Shown here: piece by piece, positions 36,661-44,546 of the stretch
How the letters are laid out: each line of letters opens with the position of its first letter
Position numbering within the stretch: the stretch's first letter is position 1
Assembly (NCBI RefSeq): GCF_947495145.1
Contig: NZ_CANLXP010000002.1
Coordinates: 62,001 to 126,000, forward strand
Source of the DNA: an uncultured Arthrobacter sp.
GTDB lineage: Bacteria > Actinomycetota > Actinomycetes > Actinomycetales > Micrococcaceae
Reading direction: 5' to 3'
Length of the DNA stretch: 64,000 nucleotides
The notes under the pieces: model-generated
Databases searched by the model: none
Told to the model about the DNA's origin: nothing
Seen by the model: only the letters and a program-made list of their open reading frames with translations
Program-made: the position numbers and the translations under genes

Positions 36661-38088
36661 CTATACCATCGTCAGGACCATGCCCGGGTCGGACAGGATG
36701 GTGCCGATGTCCGCGAGAAACCGTGATCCCTGCTCGCCGTCCACCAGGCGGTGATCGAAGGACAGGCTGAGGGTCATGACCTGCCGCAGCGCAATCTCGT
36801 CCTGGTACTCCCACGGCATCTTCCGCACGGAGCCCATGGCCAGGATCGCCGCCTCCCCCGGATTGAGGATCGGCGTTCCCGCGTCGATGCCGAACACTCC
36901 AACGTTGGTGATGGAGATTGTTCCACCGGAGAGGTCCGCGGGACTGGTCTTGCCGGCGCGTGCGGTCTCGGTCAAGCCCTTGAGCGCGTCGGCCAGCTCC
37001 CGAAGGCCCAGCGCCTGGGCGTCCTTGATATTCGGGACCATCAGACCCCGCGGAGTCGCCGCCGCAATGCCGAGGTTCACGTAATGGTGCTGGACGATCT
37101 CCTGGGAAGCGTCATCCCACCGTGAATTCAGGGTCGGGTTCCGGTCCAGTGCGATGCACAACGCCTTGGCCACCAATGCCAATGGAGTGATGCGCACGTC
37201 CGCAAACGCCCTGCTCGACTTCAGCCGTGCCAGCAGGTCCATGGATGCGGTCACGTCGATGGTCAGGAACTCGGTGACGTGCGGTGCAGTGAAGGCACTG
37301 GCCACCATGGCGGCAGCGGTGTGCTTGCGCACGCCCTTGATCGGTGTGCGTGTTTCCCGCTCCCCTGCAGCAATCGACGCCGGCACCCCGCGATCGGCTC
37401 CCTGCTGTCCTGTTCCCGACTGTCCTGTTCCCGACTGGGCGGATTCTTCCTGCGCGGATTTCTGCTGTGCCGCGAGGACATCTTCACGGGTGATCAGCCC
37501 CTGTGGACCGGTGCCGTTCACCGCAGGAAGGTCGATGCCGAGATCACGTGCAAGCTTACGTACCGGCGGCGTCGACCGCGGACGCTCCAGGGGTGCCTCC
37601 TCCGGAACGGAAGTCTGCGGTGCTTCTGCTGTGACGGCAGCGTCGTCGGCGGTTGAAGCGTCAGCAGGCCTTGCCGGTACTGTCGACGCTGCTCCGCGCC
37701 GGGCTCGCCGCGTGGGCCGGCCGGTCTTCTCCACTGCGGCACCGTACCCGACAAGGTTCGGCTCCCGCTTGGCCGGCGGCTCGTCGTCGTCGGCCTTGTC
37801 CGCTGACGAGTCCGGGGAATCACCGGAGGGTACGCCGGAACCCGGCACGTCAAAGGAGACGATCGGCGAACCGACCTCCACCACCGTCCCGGGCTGCTCG
37901 TGCAGCTTCGCGACAACGCCGGCGTAAGGCGAGGGCAGCTCCACCACAGCTTTGGCTGTTTCCACGTCGGCAATGACCTGGTTCAGCTCCACTGTGTCGC
38001 CGACTGCGACATGCCAGACGACGATCTCCGATTCAGTGAGGCCTTCGCCGAGGTCGGGCAGTCGGAATTCCTTGATCACCGGTGACAC
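36661..38088 (-). CDS. bkdC: Branched-chain 2-oxoacid dehydrogenase E2 (dihydrolipoamide acyltransferase)
   Basis: This 475-residue E2 has an N-terminal lipoyl domain with the lipoylated Lys46 in DVETAKAVV. A Ser/Ala/Pro/Glu-rich linker follows, then a peripheral subunit-binding domain (PPVRKLARDLGIDLPAVNGTG, about residues 168-200). The C-terminal acyltransferase domain ends with the catalytic SFDHRLVDG near 449. It accepts the acyl group from BkdAB and passes it to CoA. The GTG start shares one base with the bkdB stop. The E3 component is not encoded here. Confidence 0.93.
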   Translation of the reverse strand: MSPVIKEFRLPDLGEGLTESEIVVWHVAVGDTVELNQVIADVETAKAVVELPSPYAGVVAKLHEQPGTVVEVGSPIVSFDVPGSGVPSGDSPDSSADKADDDEPPAKREPNLVGYGAAVEKTGRPTRRARRGAASTVPARPADASTADDAAVTAEAPQTSVPEEAPLERPRSTPPVRKLARDLGIDLPAVNGTGPQGLITREDVLAAQQKSAQEESAQSGTGQSGTGQQGADRGVPASIAAGERETRTPIKGVRKHTAAAMVASAFTAPHVTEFLTIDVTASMDLLARLKSSRAFADVRITPLALVAKALCIALDRNPTLNSRWDDASQEIVQHHYVNLGIAAATPRGLMVPNIKDAQALGLRELADALKGLTETARAGKTSPADLSGGTISITNVGVFGIDAGTPILNPGEAAILAMGSVRKMPWEYQDEIALRQVMTLSLSFDHRLVDGEQGSRFLADIGTILSDPGMVLTMV

Positions 38089-39104
38089 TATCCTTCCAGT
38101 CCGCTGCGTGAGCTAAGGGAGTTGGACCGGCCCAAAACGCGGTCAACTCCGTCGAGTATCCGGTCCAGATCCGGCAGATGATGGAACTCGAGCTTGGAGT
38201 AGGGATACGGGATGTCGAATCCCGTCACGCGGACCGGTGCGTGCTCCAGGTGGTAAAAGCAGCGCTCGGTGATGCTGGCAGCGATCTCAGCGCCGAGGCC
38301 GCCCGACTGGGCCGCTTCATGCGTGATGACCAGGCGGCCGGTCTTCCGCACAGACTTCTCCACGGTGGCGAAATCGATCGGGGCAAGAGACCGCAGGTCA
38401 ATCACCTCAACCGAGACGCCGTCGTCGGACGCGGCGATTGCGGCGTCGCGCGCCGTCGGCACCAGCGGCCCGTAGGTGACCAGCGTGACGTCGCTGCCCT
38501 CGGTGACCACGCGCGCGTTGTTCATGCTGGTGGCGTTGAGGTCGACGCTCTCGTCCACCTCGCCCTTGACGTGGTAGCGACGCTTCGGTTCGAAGTACAG
38601 GACGGGATCGTCGCTCGCGATGGCCTGCTGAATCATCACGAAGGCGTCCTGCGGATTGGAGACACTGATGACGCGCAGGCCCGAGGTATGGGTGAAGTAA
38701 GCCTCGGGTGATTCCGAGTGGTGTTCGGGTGAGCCGATACCGCCGCCGAACGGTACCCGGATGGTCAGCGGCACCTTCACATGCCCCTGGGTCCGGTAGT
38801 GCAGCTTCGCTACCTGGCACACAATCTGGTCGAATGCCGGGTAGATGAAGCCGTCGAACTGGATTTCGACGACGGGACGGTAGCCGCGGTAGGCCAGGCC
38901 GACTGCCGTGCCCATGATGCCGGACTCGGCGAGTGGAGTATCGAGGACGCGGTGAGACCCGAAATCCTTCTGCAGGCCGTCCGTGATGCGGAAGACGCCG
39001 CCCAGCTTTCCGATGTCCTCGCCCATGAGGACAACCTTCGGGTCATTTTCCATGGCCCTGCGAAGGCCTGCATTGATGGCTCGGCCGAATGTCATGGTGG
39101 ACAT
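38088..39104 (-). CDS. bkdB: Branched-chain 2-oxoacid dehydrogenase E1 beta
   Basis: This 338-residue beta subunit has the transketolase-like pyrimidine domain. Typical segments are MGEDIGKLGGVFRITDGL, DTPLAESGIMGTAVGLAYRG and EIQFDGFIYPAFDQIV. The C-terminal domain contains EVIDLRSLAPIDFATV and VITHEAAQSGGLGAEIA. It forms the thiamine-diphosphate E1 with BkdA, decarboxylating 2-oxoisocaproate, 2-oxoisovalerate and 3-methyl-2-oxovalerate. The ATG overlaps the bkdA stop by one base (TGATG), and the stop overlaps the bkdC start. Confidence 0.94.
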   Translation of the reverse strand: MSTMTFGRAINAGLRRAMENDPKVVLMGEDIGKLGGVFRITDGLQKDFGSHRVLDTPLAESGIMGTAVGLAYRGYRPVVEIQFDGFIYPAFDQIVCQVAKLHYRTQGHVKVPLTIRVPFGGGIGSPEHHSESPEAYFTHTSGLRVISVSNPQDAFVMIQQAIASDDPVLYFEPKRRYHVKGEVDESVDLNATSMNNARVVTEGSDVTLVTYGPLVPTARDAAIAASDDGVSVEVIDLRSLAPIDFATVEKSVRKTGRLVITHEAAQSGGLGAEIAASITERCFYHLEHAPVRVTGFDIPYPYSKLEFHHLPDLDRILDGVDRVLGRSNSLSSRSGLEG

Positions 39105-40255
39105 CAGCGGCTCACCTCCCTGGAGGGGTTGGGTGCAGTGTTGACAGACTCAGCTGAGTCGAAGTACGTCAGGTACTGCTCGTAGGAGTCCTGCTGGCGC
39201 TCGAGCCAGGAATTGGGCTCGCTGTAGACGTGCTTGAACACGTCGAGGGCCTGCGGCTCCGGCATGGAGATGCAGCCTTCGCGAAGCCGGGCAGCGACGT
39301 CGTCAGCGGTGGCCTTGACTGCGTCGCTCACCTCCGCTGACAGAAGGCCCTGCGCGTCGAGGAGCGCGGCCACGCGTGAGATGGGGTCTTTTGCTGCCCA
39401 GTCCTCAAGCTCGTTTGCGTCGCGGTAGCGGGTTGGGTCATCGGCCGTGGTGTGCGGGCCCATCCGGTAGGTCACTGCCTCGATGAAAGTGGGACCGCCG
39501 CCGGTCCGGGCGCGATCGAGCGCTTCCCGGGTAACGGCCAGGCAGGCGAGAACGTCATTGCCGTCGACGCGGACGGAGGGAATGCCGAATCCGGGTGCGC
39601 GGTGCGCGATCGGTACGTGAGCCTGCAGCCGGACCGGCTCGGAGATGGCCCACTGGTTGTTCTGGCAGAAGAAGATGACGGGAGCCTGATAGCTGGCGGC
39701 GAACACCATCGCTTCATTCACATCACCCTGGCTCGTGGCGCCGTCGCCGAAGTAGGTAACCGCAACGGAGTCGGCGCCGTCCGCCAGAACTCCCATGGCA
39801 TATCCGGTGGCGTGCAGGGTCTGTGCCCCGATGATGACCTGCGGCGGAGCCATGTTGATGGCGTAGGGATCCCAGCCGGCTGAGGCGTTGCCCCGCCAGA
39901 CGCGCAGAAGGTCCGTGAGGTCAACGCCGCGGCAGTAGGCAACGCCGTTCTCGCGGTAGCTGGAGAATACGAAGTCATCTTCGCGCAGGGCGCGTCCCGA
40001 ACCGATCTGCGCCGCTTCCTGTCCCAGCAACGGCGGCCAGAGCGCAAGTTCCCCCTGGCGCTGGAGGGCTGTGGCTTCGGCATCGATCCTGCGAATGACC
40101 ACCATGTCCTCATACAGGGCCTGCAGGGCGGCGCCGTCGACGTCGGAGACCCAGCGGTCATACACGGGGTTACTTCGGCGCTCGCCAGAGGGCGTTATGA
40201 GCTGCACGAGCTCATTCTGCGTGGCGTCCGCTTCGTTGTTCAGAGGCACGTTCAC
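39104..40255 (-). CDS. bkdA: Branched-chain 2-oxoacid dehydrogenase E1 alpha
   Basis: This 383-residue alpha subunit has the thiamine-diphosphate motif GDGATSQGDVNEAMVFA, followed by FFCQNNQWAIS. The TYRMGPHTTADDPTRYR segment near the C-terminus is the phosphorylation-loop counterpart of E1 alpha proteins. It is first in the bkdABC operon. Upstream lie a CRP/GlxR-like site (40364-40379) and a divergent Lrp/AsnC gene. The operon supplies isovaleryl-CoA to the neighbouring leucine pathway and branched acyl-CoAs for fatty-acid primers. The N-terminal ~40 residues are an extra polar extension. Confidence 0.94.
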   Translation of the reverse strand: MNVPLNNEADATQNELVQLITPSGERRSNPVYDRWVSDVDGAALQALYEDMVVIRRIDAEATALQRQGELALWPPLLGQEAAQIGSGRALREDDFVFSSYRENGVAYCRGVDLTDLLRVWRGNASAGWDPYAINMAPPQVIIGAQTLHATGYAMGVLADGADSVAVTYFGDGATSQGDVNEAMVFAASYQAPVIFFCQNNQWAISEPVRLQAHVPIAHRAPGFGIPSVRVDGNDVLACLAVTREALDRARTGGGPTFIEAVTYRMGPHTTADDPTRYRDANELEDWAAKDPISRVAALLDAQGLLSAEVSDAVKATADDVAARLREGCISMPEPQALDVFKHVYSEPNSWLERQQDSYEQYLTYFDSAESVNTAPNPSREVSR

Positions 40256-40363
40256 TCTTCCTTCTTCTTACCGGCGTCGACGTTCCTGCAACCCGCGAAC
40301 CGCACCCTCCGGCACAGATCCGAATGGGAACGGCCGCCGAGGGCACCGTTGCCCGAGCTTTAG

Positions 40364-40379
40364 TGTGACGATACTCACG
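40364..40379. promoter_or_regulatory. CRP/GlxR-like cAMP-receptor site upstream of bkdA
   Basis: TGTGACGATACTCACG matches TGTGA-N6-TCACA in 9 of 10 defined positions. It lies 109 nt upstream of bkdA and 85 nt upstream of the Lrp-type gene. A very similar site precedes the acetate-symporter operon 4 kb away. Confidence 0.55.
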
Positions 40380-40413
40380 CAGGCCACACAGCACAACCGA
40401 TTCCCGGTTCATT

Positions 40414-40426
40414 GAGCATTGTGCTC
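40414..40426. promoter_or_regulatory. Short palindrome GAGC-N5-GCTC before the Lrp-type gene
   Basis: GAGCATTGTGCTC is an inverted repeat with a 5-nt AT-richer centre, 38 nt upstream of the regulator's ATG. Its position suits autoregulation by the Lrp/AsnC protein, whose family binds such degenerate palindromes. Confidence 0.4.
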
Positions 40427-40463
40427 TGTTTGGCAGTTTCCGCTCGTGCTACCGTTGCGCACT

Positions 40464-40934
40464 ATGCAGCCCCTTGACGCGACCGACACGCGGCTTCTAC
40501 TTGCACTGGCCCGCGACTCTCGGCGCACCGTCGTCGCCCTCGCCCAGAAACTGGGCCTTTCGAGGAACACAGTGCAGGCGCGGATGACCCGGTTGGAGAG
40601 GAATTCAACCTTTCTGTCCTTCGAACGCCGCATCAATCCCGCCGCGCTCGGGTATCCGCTGACCGCGTTCATCCAGGTGCATGTGGACCAGCGGAAGCTC
40701 GGCTCCATCACGGGCCAGTTGGCCGACATTCCCGAGGTGCTGGAAGCGCACGGACTTACTGGGCAGGCGGACATCCTCGTCCGGGTGGTATCGGTCGATG
40801 CCGAAGACCTCTTCCGGATCAACGGGAAGATCCTGGCGTGCGACGGCGTCGAACGCTGCGATACCTCCCTCGCCATGCACGAGCTGATCCCCTATCGGAT
40901 GGAACCCCTGCTGGAGCGGGGATCCGAGGGGTAG
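40464..40934 (+). CDS. Lrp/AsnC family regulator, divergent from bkdABC
   Basis: This protein has 156 residues from ATG 40464. The N-terminal HTH (about residues 4-50) includes LDATDTRLLLALARDSRRTV and LGLSRNTVQARMTRLE. The C-terminal RAM/AsnC ligand domain includes GYPLTAFIQVHVD, HGLTGQADILVRV and ERCDTSLAMHEL. Its place directly divergent from bkdA suggests a BkdR-type regulator responding to branched-chain amino acids. An earlier in-frame GTG gives an unlikely 15-residue extension. There is no Shine-Dalgarno before the ATG, so a leaderless mRNA is possible. Confidence 0.88.
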   Translation: MQPLDATDTRLLLALARDSRRTVVALAQKLGLSRNTVQARMTRLERNSTFLSFERRINPAALGYPLTAFIQVHVDQRKLGSITGQLADIPEVLEAHGLTGQADILVRVVSVDAEDLFRINGKILACDGVERCDTSLAMHELIPYRMEPLLERGSEG

Positions 40935-41031
40935 CCGGTCCATTTTCCAATGGATCCATCCGGAAAGCCGACGGGTCCGAATGGTGTGCGGAGCTCCACC
41001 AGGGAGCGCACATCAATGGAAAGGCATCACC

Positions 41032-41451
41032 ATGAAAACTTCCCCCAACCGGCTACTCGCGACCGTCTTCGGAGCCGTCTACCTGCTCGTCGGAATTCTC
41101 GGCTTCTTTGTCACCGCCGGCGTTGACTTCTTCGCGACCGAGGGCAACACGCTGATCGTCTTCGAAGTCAATCCCCTGCACAACATCATCCACCTGGCCA
41201 TCGGCGCGGCGCTGCTGTTGGGCGGCCTCAACTCGGTGAGCGCCGCCAAGGGCGTCAACACCACGGTGGGTGCGGTGTACCTCCTGGTCGGCATCCTCGG
41301 GCTCTTCCTGGTGGGCACCTCGCTGAACATCATCGCCCTCAACGGCGCCGACAACGTCCTGCACCTCGCAAGCGCCGTCCTCCTGCTCGGCGTCGGCCTG
41401 TCGCAGGACAAGCAGGTGCGCACCGCCAACACCCACGCGCACACCGCGTAA
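41032..41451 (+). CDS. DUF4383 family membrane protein
   Basis: This 139-residue protein has four helices arranged as two similar halves. AVYLLVGILGFF near residue 16 recurs as AVYLLVGILGLF near residue 84. NPLHNIIHLAIGAALLLGG recurs as NGADNVLHLASAVLLLGVG. This internal duplication with paired His residues is characteristic of DUF4383. Function is unknown. The His residues inside helices could bind heme or metal, which is speculation. AAAGG lies 8 nt before the ATG. The next gene, frameshifted, begins 46 nt downstream. Confidence 0.85.
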   Translation: MKTSPNRLLATVFGAVYLLVGILGFFVTAGVDFFATEGNTLIVFEVNPLHNIIHLAIGAALLLGGLNSVSAAKGVNTTVGAVYLLVGILGLFLVGTSLNIIALNGADNVLHLASAVLLLGVGLSQDKQVRTANTHAHTA

Positions 41452-41497
41452 CTACGGGTCATCACAGGTCATACGGGTTATCACGGAGATCACCGAG

Positions 41498-42198
41498 ATG
41501 AACAGTGCTGCGGCCGAGGAGCGGACACTACCCGCTCCTCGGCCGCGCGCCGGCGCAGGGCAGGGCAGGGCACCACGGATGAACTGCTCCGCCTGCTTAC
41601 CGCCTTCACTGCCCTTGGCTCCGGCCTCACCTTCTTTGCCCTCGCATCTGACGCCCTGCTGGTTTCGGGCGCCTCTTCCGGCGGCATCCTGAACGGTGTG
41701 CTGGGAGCCATCGTCGCATTGTGGGCGGCAGCACTGGTTTCGTGGGGCATCCTGGCTCTGCGGGGGCCGGGCCGGAACCGCGGAATTGCGCTGCTGGCAG
41801 TAGCGGTGCCCGCCGCTCTTCCCAGTGCTGCCGCCGTCGTGCTGGGGGCCCTTGCCTGGGGCGCACTGCTGGCGCCGGCCGGGAGCCGGAACTTCAACCT
41901 CACGCTTGCGTCCGCGCTGGCGCTCGTACTCCTGCAGCTCGGGTGTCACGGTGCCCTGCGCCGGCGGGCGGGCATGCAGCGCGGCACAGGTTCCGGCACG
42001 CAGGCATCTCCCGGCAGGCTCCTCGCCGGACTGTTCTTCTCTGCCGTGCTGGTTGCGGGGATTACGACGCCGGGACTCGCCGCCTCAACGGCCGGCGACA
42101 ATGCCGTGCCTCACGGGGAGCATGGTTCGGTGCCCGCTCCGGCTCCCGCTCCGACTCCGGCTCAGCTTCCCTCCCCGGAGGAGCATCCCGGCCACTGA
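41498..42198 (+). pseudogene. Membrane protein gene frameshifted at a CAGGG repeat
   Basis: From ATG 41498 (GGAG upstream) the frame reads MNSAAAEERTLPAPRPRAG and then leaves coding character. From 41560 another frame encodes an integral membrane protein (TAFTALGSGLTFFALASDALL, then helices at IVALWAAALVSWGILAL, LLAVAVPAALPSAAAVVLG, LLAGLFFSAVLVAGI and a Pro-rich end). That second frame has no start codon between the preceding gene's stop and GTG 41698. Removing one CAGGG unit from the 3-copy repeat at 41556-41570 joins the two frames exactly, into a protein of about 232 residues. It may be a true mutation, a phase-variable switch, or a sequencing error. The family is not recognised. Confidence 0.7.
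41556..41570 (+). repeat. (CAGGG)3 simple repeat at the frameshift point
   Basis: Three copies of CAGGG lie just where coding switches frame. Two copies would restore one continuous reading frame. Pentamer slippage changes frame, so this is a plausible hypermutable site. Confidence 0.75.
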
Positions 42199-42239
42199 AA
42201 AGGCAAGACACCGGATACGCGAGTTTCACCGAACACGAC

Positions 42240-42276
42240 AGAAGGGACCGGAATCGACAGGATTCCGGTCCCTTCT
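42240..42276. terminator. Bidirectional hairpin between convergent genes
   Basis: Arms 42240-42255 and 42261-42276 form a perfect 16-bp stem with a 5-nt loop. It lies 42 nt after the membrane-protein stop (plus) and 23 nt after the symporter stop (minus), so it can serve both transcripts. Confidence 0.75.
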
Positions 42277-42298
42277 GGCTGAGACTTCGGTGCTGAAC

Positions 42299-43918
42299 TT
42301 AGTGGTTGGTTGCCTTTTCGGCACCGACACCGGTCAGCGAACGGACCTCCATCTCCGCCTGCTTCTGCGCATCCTCCGTCCGCTTGGCGAGCACGGTGCC
42401 GAGCCAGCCAAGGAAGAACGCCAGCGGAATCGAGACGATCCCGGGGTTGCTGAGCGGGAACCAGGAGAAGTCAGCCGTCTGGATCATCGACTTCTCTGCG
42501 CCGGAGACAACCGGTGAGAACGCAATCAGGATGATCGCGGTCAGCAGGCCGCCGTACATGCTCCACAGCGCGCCCTGGGTGTTGAACTTCTTCCAGAACA
42601 GCGAGTAGATGATGGTCGGCAGGTTGGCACTCGCTGCAACCGCGAAGGCGAGCGCAACAAGGAACGCGACGTTCTGTCCCTGTGCGCCGATGCCGCCGAC
42701 AATCGAAAGCACACCGATAACGACGACGGTGCGGCGCGCCACCTTCACCTCACCGTCCGGATCCACCTTGCCCCGGCGAACAACGTTCGCGTAAATGTCA
42801 TGGGCGAAGGAAGCAGCGGCTGTGATGGTGAGTCCCGCAACCACCGCGAGGATGGTGGCGAAGGCCACGGCCGAGATGATTCCCAGCAGCAGCGGTCCGC
42901 CAAGCTCGAAGGCCAGCAGCGGAGCCGCCGAGTTCACGCCGCCCGGAGCTGCACTGATGCGGTCTGCGCCGATGAGCGCGCCGGCACCGTAGCCGAGCAC
43001 CAGGGTGAACAGGTAGAACGCTCCGATGAGCCAGATGGCCCACACCACTGAACGGCGGGCTTCCTTGGCTGTGGGCACGGTGTAGAAGCGCATGAGAACG
43101 TGCGGCAGGGCTGCGGTTCCCAGCACGAGCGCGAGTGCCAGTGACACGAAGTCCAGGCGGGTGGTGCCGGTTGCACCGTACTGCAGGCCAGGCCCGGTGA
43201 TGGCGGGGTTGCCGGAGGTTTCAATCGCTGCGCCGAGCAGGGTCGAGAGGTTGAAGTCGTGCAGGGCAAGTACCCAGACAGTCATCACGAAGGCACCGGC
43301 GATGAGCAGGCAGGCCTTGATGATCTGGACCCAGGTCGTGCCCTTCATACCGCCCACCAGTACGTACAGGATCATCAGCCCGCCTACCACGGTGATGACA
43401 AGGGATTGCCCAAGCCTGTCGTCAATGCCGAGGAGCAGCGACACCAGCGCGCCGGCGCCGGCCATCTGCGCGAGGAGGTAGAAGAAGCAGACGGCGAGCG
43501 TCGTGATTGCCGCCGCGATGCGAACCGGTCGTTGCTGCAGCCGGAAGGACAGCACGTCGGCCATGGTGAACTTGCCGGTGTTGCGGAGCAGTTCCGCCAC
43601 CAGGAGCAGTGCCACCAGCCAGGCAACCAGGAAGCCGATCGAATACAAAAAGCCGTCGTACCCGTTGATGGCGATGGCGCCCACGATGCCCAGGAAGGAC
43701 GCGGCGGACAGATAGTCACCGGCAATCGCCGTACCGTTCTGCGGACCGGTGAAGGATCGGCCGGCTGCGTAGTAGTCGGCGGCCGTCTTGTTGTTGCGGC
43801 TGGCGCGGAGCACGATCACCAGCGTGATCGCCACGAACAGGCCGAAGATGGTCATGTTCAGCCACGGTTCGCCCACCGTCGTCGTTTCAACGGTCTGCAG
43901 CGGCAGGTACTGCGTCAT
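42299..43918 (-). CDS. Cation/acetate symporter (SSS family, ActP-like)
   Basis: This 539-residue sodium:solute symporter has about 13 helices. ActP-type features include AADYYAAGRSFTGPQNGTAIAGDYLSAASFLG near residues 46-78, FRLQQRPVRIAAA, GGMKGTTWVQIIKACLL, and LPHVLMRFYTVPTAKEARRS. This last motif is characteristic of acetate/propionate permeases. Its ATG overlaps the stop of the DUF485 gene (ATGA), the standard yjcH-actP type pairing. Likely substrates are acetate, propionate or pyruvate. Exact specificity cannot be read. A CRP/GlxR-like site and several palindromes precede the operon. Confidence 0.9.
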   Translation of the reverse strand: MTQYLPLQTVETTTVGEPWLNMTIFGLFVAITLVIVLRASRNNKTAADYYAAGRSFTGPQNGTAIAGDYLSAASFLGIVGAIAINGYDGFLYSIGFLVAWLVALLLVAELLRNTGKFTMADVLSFRLQQRPVRIAAAITTLAVCFFYLLAQMAGAGALVSLLLGIDDRLGQSLVITVVGGLMILYVLVGGMKGTTWVQIIKACLLIAGAFVMTVWVLALHDFNLSTLLGAAIETSGNPAITGPGLQYGATGTTRLDFVSLALALVLGTAALPHVLMRFYTVPTAKEARRSVVWAIWLIGAFYLFTLVLGYGAGALIGADRISAAPGGVNSAAPLLAFELGGPLLLGIISAVAFATILAVVAGLTITAAASFAHDIYANVVRRGKVDPDGEVKVARRTVVVIGVLSIVGGIGAQGQNVAFLVALAFAVAASANLPTIIYSLFWKKFNTQGALWSMYGGLLTAIILIAFSPVVSGAEKSMIQTADFSWFPLSNPGIVSIPLAFFLGWLGTVLAKRTEDAQKQAEMEVRSLTGVGAEKATNH

Positions 43919-44298
43919 TTGGTTCCTCCCTCAGGAGCATTGAAGACCTCAGGGGCGGCGCCTTCGAGGTCGTTGCGCAGTTCCTCGGCGATGGGGTCGA
44001 GTTTCTTGTTGGCGTAGCTGACGTACCACATGGTGATGCCGAAGGTACTGACGAACTGCAGCAGACCGAGGAGCAGGCCGATGTTGACGTTCCCCCACAC
44101 CGGCGTGGACATGAACTCGTGCGCGTAATCGGCAAGCAGGACGTACAGGAAGTACCAGAGCAGAAATACTGCCGCCATGGGAAAGACGAAGCTGCGGTGG
44201 CGCTTCCTCAGCTCCTGGAACTGCGGTCTCTGTTGAACTTCCGTGAAGTCCACGGACGCCGACGGCGGTGCGTCGGGTGTGGATGGGTCGGGACCCAT
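43915..44298 (-). CDS. DUF485 domain membrane protein (symporter partner)
   Basis: This 127-residue protein has a polar N-terminus and two helices (FVFPMAAVFLLWYFLYVLLADYA, then NIGLLLGLLQFVSTFGITMWYVSYANKKLDP). The FVSTFGITMWYVSYANKKLDP pattern is typical of DUF485. Such proteins precede ActP-like symporters and probably help assembly or gating. The ATG of actP overlaps its stop. It is the first gene of the minus-strand operon. Confidence 0.9.
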   Translation of the reverse strand: MGPDPSTPDAPPSASVDFTEVQQRPQFQELRKRHRSFVFPMAAVFLLWYFLYVLLADYAHEFMSTPVWGNVNIGLLLGLLQFVSTFGITMWYVSYANKKLDPIAEELRNDLEGAAPEVFNAPEGGTK

Positions 44299-44365
44299 GA
44301 ATTCCTCCTCCTTTGGGGGTCTCCCACGCAGGTCAGCACCGCGCTGGGCGGCGAGAACGAGGGAG

Positions 44366-44381
44366 TGTGACTCCCATCACT
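44366..44381. promoter_or_regulatory. CRP/GlxR-like site upstream of the DUF485-symporter operon
   Basis: TGTGACTCCCATCACT matches TGTGA-N6-TCACA in 9 of 10 defined positions. It lies 68 nt upstream of the DUF485 start and 166 nt upstream of the sensor kinase, in the shared divergent region. Confidence 0.6.
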
Positions 44382-44399
44382 GTCTGCTACCCCGCATGC

Positions 44400-44421
44400 C
44401 TCTGCCAAGCACTTGGCAGAG
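44400..44421. promoter_or_regulatory. Perfect 10-bp inverted repeat (CTCTGCCAAG / CTTGGCAGAG)
   Basis: Perfect arms 44400-44409 and 44412-44421 with a 2-nt spacer form a 22-bp palindrome. It lies in the divergent region, about 100 nt upstream of the DUF485-symporter operon. It looks like a dimeric regulator operator instead of a terminator, because no gene ends here. Confidence 0.55.
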
Positions 44422-44455
44422 CACGTCGCTCAACGGCCATCGGCATGCGATGAAC

Positions 44456-44486
44456 GGCACCGAACTGCGCCGAACGGTTCGGTGCC
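44456..44486. promoter_or_regulatory. Inverted repeat GGCACCGAAC / GTTCGGTGCC
   Basis: Arms 44456-44465 and 44477-44486 are perfectly complementary around 11 nt. The spacer includes a further CCGAAC copy. It lies 60 nt upstream of the sensor-kinase start. It may be an operator, or an RNA hairpin if transcription starts upstream. Confidence 0.5.
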
Positions 44487-44546
44487 GGATCAAGGCCTGA
44501 TCAGCGCCCGGTCAGAAACAGCAGTTTTCGCAGCTACTCTTGACCA

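Noticed and set aside
41698-42198. Annotating the 166-codon frame from GTG 41698 as a complete gene
   Set aside because: Coding character continues well upstream in the same frame (a transmembrane helix) without any start codon. A frameshifted longer gene explains the data better.
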